Of a stretch of DNA of 64,000 bases, positions 55,401 through 64,000 are shown in pieces. The notes under the pieces were generated by a model. That model had not been told where the DNA came from and searched no databases. It worked only from the letters and a program-made list of their open reading frames with translations. Positions within the stretch are counted from its first letter, which is position 1; the number at the start of each line of letters is the position of its first letter. Origin of the DNA: Himantopus leucocephalus. Its lineage: Eukaryota > Chordata > Aves > Charadriiformes > Recurvirostridae. Position numbers and translations under genes: made by a program. Location of the stretch: NCBI GenBank assembly GCA_003993805.1, contig RSEF01000004.1:78970206-79034205 (forward strand). The letters run 5' to 3'.

Positions 55401-58400
55401 ATGTGGTCATATGCTTCTAACATATGCCTTGAACTGTCGTGGCAGTGGAGTAAGTTGCACAGATCTCCCAGTGTTATTTTCAAGTTAGCAGCCTGGGTTG
55501 CTATTCTTTTCTAAACCTCTAGCTTTATCCTCTGGTGCTAATTGGCTATTGCCACACTCCATGTTTAAGAACATATGTATAGAAGTCAATTCACAGAAAC
55601 TCCTGAGTTTCTGATTGTTGTCCTTTTGGACCTTTGTGGTCTATTTGTTTTTTCCTCTTGGTCTAGCTATAGAAGAAGAAGGAGGTGCTGTAGCAGCTGC
55701 TCCTGCTGTTGCTGAAAAATCTGCAGATCTGCAGCAACATCTGCATGGTAGTGTCATGGTACAGTTGTAAAGCTGGTTGGTGCCTAATTGTCGAGTGCAT
55801 TTCGTTACAGGAGGCTGTATATACCTGGTAGTCACAGCTGCAGTGGGGAACGTTGGGTTCACAGTTTTTTATTTGAAGTTTGAGGATGGCATTTCTTACG
55901 TGAAAGAGCTGAACAGTGGGAGGTTAAGTGAGAAGTTACAGAACATTCTCAGTTTGATTCTTTCATATCTAATACAGTGAGTGGCTTCTGGTTATTTACT
56001 TGTGTACCTTATGACCAGTCCTTTAATGCGTAGAGTCTAGCATTTGGGCTGAGTATGTGGGTTACTTTCTCAGAATATTAAGCATCTATGTCACTGGATA
56101 CTCCCTCTCCCTTTTCTCTCCTTCCCCACGTACAGCTTTTAGCACTGATATAAAGGCAAATACCTTGAGTGAGGAAAAAGTAGGCTGATATTTTTGGCTG
56201 CAGTTACCGTTGTCAAGTTAGTAGCAAGCAGTTTGCTTTGTGTGTAACCTTAAGCATGTATGTTTCTTATTTCATAACTTAAAATACACAATTTACTTTC
56301 TTTTTAATACTTGCTTAATGCTTGTTTATTTATTTATTTATTTTTCATATTAGGTTAGCCTACACAAACCAGAAATTAAACTGGAATCACTAAAAGAAGA
56401 TATTAAGGATTTTCTGAAGACATCAGGTTTGTAATACTTCATTGATACATTTGTGAATAGTATAGATCTGTTTAAGAACATGTGACACACATGATGAAAA
56501 CAGTAGTTTGTACAGCTTGGTATGTTGTCACTGACTGTAGCCAGAAGCAGACATTCAGCGATTATTAAACATGAGAAAAAATTGAAAGGGAAGAAGTTCT
56601 TGGATTCCAGCAACATTTTGAAAAACATCCTATGCTAAGAATATATATAACATAAGAATATACTACGAAGTGATTTTATCATTTTATAAGATACTGGTAA
56701 TTTTTTGGAAACTTCTGAATGATACAAGAGTTCAGTCACTTCTGAAAATGGAAATTAACATTCATGGAGGTACTTTTGAAAATTTTACCCTTAGTTAAAT
56801 TTCCAATTTCCATTGGAAGTTTTAACCTATGAAACTATCATGTGAAGATTTGATGATAAGTGATACAAGATTTATAGTCATCAGGAACGCTATGTCTATT
56901 AATATTTATAGCTGTTTTAATAATATGATGGCTTTGAAAAAAATAGCATATGGTTATTTAACCAAAACTCTATTGTAATTATTTAAACAGTAGATGGCAA
57001 TAAAGGGTATTCAACCTTTATACAGACGTCAACTTGGAGTTTTTCCTGTCTTAATTAGGTTAAGGTTTCTTCATCTTTTTCTGGTAGGTAGACATGAATT
57101 GAGATAGGACAGAAAACACCAGTGACTCTAAAGCAACTTCTGATTGATGTCCGTTAGTATTAATTCCTAAAGTTGTCTTCTGGATATTTGTTTATTTTAA
57201 CAGGTTGGGAAAAGAAGCTTCAGAATGCTGTTTATAGTGAACTCAATGTGTGAGTCTATTTAGTATTTTTATTTAGTAAGTTCTACTCGCATGATTTACT
57301 TTTGATTCCTTTGTATATATATAGGTGTATGATGTGTTACTATTATCTGCAAGATCTGTCATACCAAGGGTGCCTGCTTCATTTCTGTTTTTAAAGTGCC
57401 ACTATTTCTTTTTCGTCCTAGTGAAAATACTGGACTCAAGTACATTTTAAAGAATGAGCAAAACAAATATCACCAAACTTTGTAGTTACTTTAATAATTC
57501 CTTTGTTGTTTAACTTCCAAAGGTACCAACAGTCATAACATAATTCTTACGTGGTTCAGGTAGTTATTGTAAATGAAATTTAGTATTTTTCAGTGTTATA
57601 TTTGTGTCAGCATTGCACATATTTGTTGTATTAATTATTTAAAAAATCTTTAAACTAAGGCGTTAGATCTCTAGACTTACCAGATCACTGTTCATCATGC
57701 TTGGGATATGGTCATAAACACACTGAAATTGGGAAATTACCTTTTTATTATTGTTCAGCGCACTTCGGATTAGACTTCTGGGAAGCATAAGTTGTCGTTA
57801 CGTTTTGGTGAAGTGGAAAGGTGCATTTAATAACAGATATAGCCCTAAATGCAATTACCTAATAAGAATTGTGTATGCAAATCTATTGTGTCTTAGTAGT
57901 ATGAGGGACTTGATTCAGCAAAATACTTGTAAATGTGTCTGTTAGTAAGGATTAATCTTCATCATATCTTTCAAGGGAAAAATATTTACCTGTCTTTTGG
58001 ACTAATGCTTACGCTTGCTTTGAGTTCACCAAAATAAGCTACAAACGATGATGTTAGCCCTGGAAAATTGAAATTAACTAAGACTACCATGATTTCATAA
58101 GCATTGTAGAAAAGCCAAGAAGAAGCATTGCTGAAATCTGTTAGTGTTGATTCCATTTTACACGTAGGCACAGAGTTGTCCAGAACAAATTAGCAGCAAG
58201 TACAAGAACGACCTTACCAGTTAAAAATGGGAAGAAGTCTGGGGAGGGTTTCCCAAAATCGTACGATAGGATCTGATTGAATACATTTAAACAAATGAAA
58301 ATTTGGGCTAACTATAGGAAAAGCTTTGTGTCAATTTTGTTTCCTGAAAGACATTTGAGACAGTTAAAGTTAAGCTGGACAAAATGTCTGGCTATAACTT

Positions 58401-59034
58401 ATTGGAAATAATCTGCATTACTGGGAGGTAAATTAGTGTTTTGGTTTGGGTTTTTTTATTTTTGTTCCAGGTTTTATATTTTGGTATAATGCAGTTTATG
58501 AATGGATATTCAACTTTACTTAGGTCGACACCACAAAATTCTAATTGCTTTGGACATGTAGGTGTTCAGTATTGATTTTTAAAAGGAAATCCTTCAAAAA
58601 AATATATTGTGTCTTGAAAAAATATAATATCCTGGATAGTAAAAGTTCCGGGGAGTCATAAAGATGACATGATGTGAAGAGGATACACTTCTAAAACACA
58701 TGATTTGTCCATAGAATTATTTGATTTTATTTTACAAATATGTGAAATTATGAGGAAGTATTATTTTTAATAGAAGAAGAACTCCTGTTGAAATGAAGAA
58801 ATACTTCTACAAAGAATGTTTATTTTTAGTTTTGATCAAAATACATGGTGGTTTTACTAGTGCTGTCATGAAAGAAGTTATGTTTAGGTTTACAAATACA
58901 GGATTAATTAAGCAAAATAAGAATCTGAACATTTAAAATATACTATACTTTCTTTCAGGTTTCCTTCTCCTTGTCATCCTTCAGCACCGCCTGAGCATAT
59001 GAAAGAACCATTAGCTTATATGAGGAAAGCGCAG
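46370..59034 (+). CDS. TBC1D19: TBC1D19, first four coding exons (98 codons); 3' part lies outside the window
   Basis: TBC1D19 is a TBC-domain protein, a family that stimulates GTP hydrolysis by Rab GTPases in membrane traffic; its own Rab target is not established to my knowledge. Exons of 99, 73, 46 and 76 bp join in frame (phases 0, 1, 2, 0) to the first 98 of about 526 residues. Recognisable segments are LSLTIARIVQRLKGSSLHSQ, KPEIKLESLKEDIKDFLKTS, WEKKLQNAVYSELNV and APPEHMKEPLAYMRKAQ, each close to the human protein as I recall it. The catalytic TBC domain lies further 3' and is not in the window. The ATG in the CpG island has G at -3. Intron 1 is about 9.9 kb. The expected next exon (GSWEKR-like) was not found before 64000. 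Confidence 0.97.
46469..56353 (+). other. TBC1D19 intron 1, no recognised element
   Basis: 9.9 kb of AT-rich intron. It contains a (TTTTG)n run at about 47323-47350, A/T homopolymer runs, and a TTTA-type tetranucleotide run at about 56325-56345 just before exon 2. Scattered ORFs show no coding features. I saw no clear LINE or LTR. Confidence 0.7.
56354..56426 (+). CDS. TBC1D19: TBC1D19 exon 2
   Basis: The acceptor is TTCATATTAG. The exon encodes VSLHKPEIKLESLKEDIK and DFLKTS plus one base, and ends at the donor GTTTGT (phase 1). At 73 bp it is too short to stand out as an ORF. Confidence 0.96.
56427..58958 (+). other. TBC1D19 introns 2 and 3
   Basis: Intron 2 is 56427-57203 and intron 3 is 57250-58958. 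Both are AT-rich, with a short (AT)n run at about 57316-57324. Nothing else was recognised. Confidence 0.75.
57204..57249 (+). CDS. TBC1D19: TBC1D19 exon 3 (46 bp)
   Basis: The acceptor is TTTTAACAG. With the carried base it reads GWEKKLQNAVYSELN plus two bases, and ends at the donor GTGAGT (phase 2). This small exon is identified by its match to the conserved WEKKLQNAVYSEL segment. Confidence 0.96.
58959..59034 (+). CDS. TBC1D19: TBC1D19 exon 4
   Basis: The acceptor is TTCTTTCAG. The exon encodes VFPSPCHPSAPPEHMKEP and LAYMRKAQ and ends at the donor GTTGGT (phase 0). Confidence 0.96.
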
Positions 59035-62000
59035 GTTGGTTGTTATCAATTTTACTGTTTATACCAGATCTTTGATTAGACTCCTTGAGATTTACTCTGT
59101 ATAATGTTTACTCTGTACAATGTTATTGTACAATTTCTACATTTTATACCTTAGGAAGAATACAAATTTGTATTTGCATTCAAGTTAATAATGATGTATA
59201 TGTGACATTTTACATACACACAAAAAATGCTCAAGTAATTCTCCAGCCATGAAAGAAGTAGGATATAGTAGCAGGTAAGTGAATATTGTAGAATAGAGAC
59301 AATGTGAAATATGTCAAGGAAGAGAATTTGATTTTTCTGGGAAGAAGAAAAAGTATAGCTATAGGTCATTTCACTGAGGGTTACAAAAATACTGTTTTGA
59401 AGAGACACAGGCAGGCAGTTTTGCAATGAAAGACAACAGGCTGCAGAGACAGTGAGTTCTTCAGAAAGAAGGGATATATTTAGTACTTAGAAATGTGAAA
59501 GGAAGATGAAAAGTATAGAGCTAAGGAGCTTAAGGCATTATTGAAGGAGAATAAGGGAAACTGGACTATAAAAGATTAAATGAGGATTTTTGGTGTCAGG
59601 AAAAAAAATATTTTTGCTTCATTGATTTTATTTTTGCACCAATATATGCCATTTGAAAGAAATAAAAAAAAAAAACATATAAAAAAGCCAAAGAAATGCT
59701 TCAAGAATATTATCTAACCAAAATATCTGAGGTAAGGATAAAATTATGTTTAACTCAGCTGTGCCTAGAAATATATTGCAGTATTCTTTTACAAGGTATT
59801 CAACAAATTGTGTTACTTTTTCAATCATATTGTTACTTATTCCAGTAAGTCTTATCTTGCTGTCCTGGGTTTCAGTTTTCGGCATCTGGGGACAAAGATT
59901 GTATTAAACAGTTTTTCTTCTGTGGTGTGAAATGTAATGCCACAATTTACTTGCTGAAAATAATCACTCTTATCAGTTTACTAATCTGAAAACCACGGAG
60001 GTGTATCTATGTGTATGTTTGTCTAAATCAGTTTCGTTGGTTATTATTTCATAAAAGCGGATACAATACTTACAGTAACCAATATTTTTAGCTCTGTGAA
60101 AAGAACTGTTTTTCTAATAGGAATGAGTAGGACAAGTCCTATCTTTACTAGTTTCAAAATTTCATAGCCCTATTCCAAAGAGTTTTATGCCTCCATGTCC
60201 TCTGGGGTGGGTTAACCCTGGTAGGCAGCTCAGCCGTTTGGTCACTCCCCTGCGTCAGAATGGGAGAGAGAATCGGAAGGGCAAAAGTGAGAAGACTTGT
60301 GATAAAGACTGGTAAAGACAGTTTAGTAGGTAAAGCAAAACTTACACATGCCAGCAAAGCAAAATAGGAATTATTTCACAACTTCCAATTGGCACGCAGT
60401 TGTTTAGCCATCTCCAGGAAGGCAGGGCTCCATCACACATAACAATTACTTGAGCAGACAAACACCCTAACTCTAAACGTCCCCCCTTCCTCCTCCTTTC
60501 TCCTAGCTTTTTTATTCAGAACATGATGTCATGTGGTCTGGAACATCCCTTTGCTCAGTTGGGGTCAGCTGTCCTAGCTCTGTCCCCTCCCAACTTTTTG
60601 TGCACCCCCAGCCTACTCGCTGGTGGGGCAGCATGAGAAACAGAAAAGACCTTGATGTCATGTACACACTTTTCAGCAATAGCTAAAACATTGGTGTGTC
60701 ATCAATACCAGTTTGGTCACAAATCCAAAACACAGCACCGTACCAGCTACTGTGAAGGAAATTAACATTTATCACTGTAGGTAATAGGTCTGTAAGAAAA
60801 CAATCATGATCAGATCGGTCGAATCACAACTAGGTTTTATTTTGTTACCCTTTTTGAATGAAGAACAATAAACAATGTAAGAAGCTGATATAGTCAGTCT
60901 TTCCATGATTTTGGTTGGTTGTTTAAAATATTCGGAAATAGCAAAAATGCAAATATGCAGGTTGCTAATACCTTTTTGGAGTGAGCTAATAGTGGAAACT
61001 TACCGATTTACTTCCATTAGGTATTGAAAATCTAATTAATGTTTTGAAGGTAGAAGACTGGTTTTGTTTTACTTGTAGGTAAATTTTTTTTCACCCTATT
61101 TGTCTTCTAGCATCACAACAGTTGGAAAAGAATATTTTGAAGCTATCAACAAAATTTGTCCCAGTAGAAAAATGTTTTCCATATACATTATATTTGATTC
61201 TTATTATGCATAGGCACTGTTTACGATCCTGTTTCCATTGTTATGAGCTCGTTGACATTTTCTTTATCCTTTTCTATCTTAATTAATTTTGCTCTACTTC
61301 AGAATTCTGGAAAGAAGGATAATAGTGTCTGAAGACCATCTTACCTTGATATCAGTTATTGGAATGACTTTGAATCAGTAATTAGAACTATATTAGTGTT
61401 TTTCTAGAGTGGATATTAAAATGTTCATAATTAACCCTTTTTCTCCTCAAATTGGTTCTGTTTTCTCATTCTTAGTGCGTAGACTGAAGTTTTTGTATGG
61501 TATTCTCTTCACTGCCTCGAAAGAAAAGCAGTTTCTAGGAAAGGATAGAGCATTAACGGCAATGAGTAGTAATGCTGTAAATCATTCATGTAGTTGTGGT
61601 ATTGTTCAGTGTAGAAGAAGTTCTACCATTAATATTTACATATTTTTGAATAGTAATGTGACATACTGTATATTTTCTAATTGTGTCTGCTGGAGAGCTG
61701 TTTGTTTGGGTTGAGATAGATCACTGGTACAGCTGCTTTAGTTTAGACCATTGTCTAGGTCTTTCCTAGACAGTGAAATACAAAGTCTTTTTTGTTTGTT
61801 TCCTGAAAAGTGTCAGATATTATATTTAGAACCCTTCTTTAAAACATTAGGTTATTGCACATCTCTGGTGTTTTCTGAGCTGTTCAATCCGGTTAAAATT
61901 TTGGGGAGATACCTCACCTCTTCCCACATTGTTAAACAGCAGAATTATTACTTAAAACTTGCGCACCTTAATGCAGACAAAGTGTTAGCACTAGGTTCTA

Positions 62001-64000
62001 GGATTTAAAATGTGAACTTTGCTAATTTGCTTTAACTGCCCAGCAGAGATTGGTGTGAGTTGAAACATTCCTGAATCGTTAAACTGCTGTATTCACTGTT
62101 TTCATATCTACATTTTCATGAGGTGAAATGATTGAAGACCTCTTCAACTGTTTGTTTCACTTCCAGAGTTCACTGGGAAAGCCTTTGCTAGATTTAGGAA
62201 AACTCTGCTGCAAACATCAATGAAGAAGTGAAATGGACAAGATAATATAAAAAAATAGAACAAAAAGAGCTAAAGAGAAACATAAGAAGCTGAGTCCAAA
62301 GAAATGTTAGGAAGCGTTTCCACAGTCCGATACCTCCTGTGAAGCTGTCTTTTAATTGTGTCATAGATAAATTTTACAAGGTTCACGACAAGCCAAACTA
62401 TATATCTCAACAGGAACTCATATCATGGTATTCCCATAATATATGATTCATAAATGTGCATTGCTGTGTTTTAGTCCATACAGGTACTTTTTCCTTGTTT
62501 TACCTGTAAACTAGGAGCTTGTTGTTTCAGGGTTTTGAGAGAAGTGTTACACATGTAGACTTAAGGAGGAGATAGGTGCATAAAATATGATGCCTCAGCA
62601 TCCTGTTACAAAGAACAAGGAGCAAGAAGACAGGAAAGGAGAAGCCAATTCTGTGTTGGAGTAGGTCTGCTTGGCTCCAGCAGCTGCTTTCCATGATTGG
62701 AATGGGAAAAGTTCCTGCTTTCCAGAGCGAAGCAATGTTAAGTTAACGAGCTATCATTACAGGAAGCAGAGATATTCTACTGGCTCTGGAGGACCCATGT
62801 TGTTTGAGTTCATCATACTTACTTTTGCTTGATCTTCTTTAAAGTTTTGTTCTGTTACCTCTAAATTTGTCTCCAATGAAAAAAATGGTAGGTTTGTCTG
62901 AGATTTATGCAAACAAAACTCTGGGTGATCTTTTGCAATACAGCGTACCTTCCTGAAAGTATGGCAGGTATTAAAATTAGGGTACTGGACTGCATTCATG
63001 AAAATGAGAATTCTAATATACTGCTTCAGGAAATCTTAAGGGTAATTCAGTGTGTTCTACTTGAGTAGCATCAGCTGATTATCTTTTCAGGTCCCTGTAT
63101 TTTTAGATAAATTGTTCTCCATAATGGTCTGTGTTTTAACCTTGCTTCATTAGATTCTTTACTTCCACACTTCTAGACAAATCTGCAAAGAGCTTACTGA
63201 AGTGGAGCTTTGCTAAGTAAATCCTTTCTGCCCAGTGCTTAAATTTTCCTATGTTCCTCTTTGCTCATTTTCAGATCTTGCATTTTGAAGAAAGTCAATA
63301 CATAAACAACAGGCTTGATTAGAAAATTACCTTGAAGTACATTGCTGTATTTGCTACTGATATTCTGGTACATTTTTTGCCTAGCTAAGACCGGATTCCC
63401 CATGTTGTACACGCTATACGGACACACAATCAAAAAAGCGTTCTGACCTGCAAGTTTATAGTTACAAGCTAGAGCACTCCCCAGTCCTTTTTAAAATATG
63501 AGTAACATTACAGTTGATTTCAATAGGAGCGTGGGTACTCGGAACTTTCTAGATGTTCCGATCTGTATCCTAATTTCTCCCAGAAGAGTTAAATAATCTC
63601 TAAAGGACAAAACCCCGCTAACTTACCAATTTTCTTTCTTGAAACAGACTGGTGGAGTCTGAAAAAATTAAAATAACAATACTACATGTTCTAATGCTGT
63701 GACTGATGAAGAATTTCTTAAAACATCTTCCTTCAATGATCAGTTCACCTTTCCCGGTTTCTAAATCTCTTTGAGAAAGTCAACTCGCGTGCTTGAATAG
63801 TTGATAAAGAAAATGGTGTTTTCTTTGAGAAGTATTAAAGTAAAAAGAAATTTTATAACACTTTTATAATTCCTAAAAGAATTCCTGTTTCTTGTTGCAG
63901 AAGTTGGAGTAGGGGACATTCAAATCTCGTTTGGGTCATGTATTGATTTGGTTTCTTGTGTCCTAAATTAAATTATGCTTCTTATCAGAGGCCAAATGAA
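59035..64000 (+). other. Start of TBC1D19 intron 4 (continues past the window)
   Basis: No further TBC1D19 exon was recognised. The only clear element is the antisense LTR at 60197-60770. Confidence 0.65.
60197..60770 (-). mobile_element. Solo LTR of an avian endogenous retrovirus, antisense
   Basis: The + strand is the complement of an LTR type I recognise as abundant in neoavian genomes. Landmarks are 'gtgggttaaccctgg' near 60206, 'gggagagagaatcggaagg' near 60262, 'ccatctccaggaaggcagg' near 60408, 'cagttggggtcagctgtcc' near 60557, 'gcctactcgctggtggggc' near 60611 and 'taccagctactgtgaagga' near 60743. Read on the - strand, a TATA-like AATAAAA lies about midway, followed by the transcribed part. 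No retroviral gene flanks it, so it is a solo LTR with diverged ends. The target-site duplication is not clear. Confidence 0.88.

Noticed and set aside
61300..61380. Possible TBC1D19 exon after CTTCAG
   Set aside because: The frames read SGKKDNSV-stop or an unrelated peptide; neither matches the family.
62160..62235. Possible next TBC1D19 exon after CTTCCAG
   Set aside because: Its translation does not resemble the expected GSWEKR-like segment in any frame and it is broken by stops.

Overview
This window is nuclear DNA from a bird. Three things point there: several CR1 LINE fragments, an LTR of a type I recognise from memory as common in neoavian birds, and intron-bearing vertebrate genes in the order RBPJ - CCKAR - TBC1D19, which is also the order in chicken and human. 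The copy is a draft assembly, with two 100-base N gaps (30747-30846 and 41855-41954) and five isolated single Ns. I could not assign a species. The LTR suggests Neoaves rather than a galliform, but that is inference.

Layout. Positions 1-10615 carry the 3' end of RBPJ on the + strand: three last coding exons (4675-4830, 5524-5627, 6424-6739) and a long 3'UTR ending near a strong poly(A) signal at 10591. From about 10.6 to 26.6 kb lies intergenic DNA with no convincing gene. It holds an RNA-hairpin candidate (14495-14573), an 18-bp minisatellite, simple repeats and a CR1 tail. CCKAR follows complete on the - strand (32896 down to 27226), with five coding exons whose splice sites all fit and give a 429-residue class A GPCR. 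RBPJ and CCKAR are tail to tail. From 33 to 45.5 kb is more intergenic DNA, including an ancient CR1/L3-like LINE that appears split by about 1.3 kb of unidentified sequence. A CpG island (about 45.5-46.7 kb) holds the first exon of TBC1D19 (+ strand). Exons 2-4 lie at 56.35, 57.2 and 58.96 kb, and the window ends inside intron 4. CCKAR and TBC1D19 are head to head, about 13.5 kb apart.

The three genes are neighbours by conserved synteny, not parts of one pathway. RBPJ is the DNA-binding effector of Notch signalling, CCKAR is the cholecystokinin receptor for satiety and pancreatic or gallbladder control, and TBC1D19 is a predicted Rab GTPase-activating protein.

I did not find a convincing new biological system. 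The best leads are the perfectly paired 19-bp hairpin at 14506-14562 (pre-miRNA-like), the nearly open - strand frame at 17179-18018, and a set of tandem duplications each centred on a single N. Those duplications are probably assembly artefacts, and one of them doubles part of the TBC1D19 promoter.
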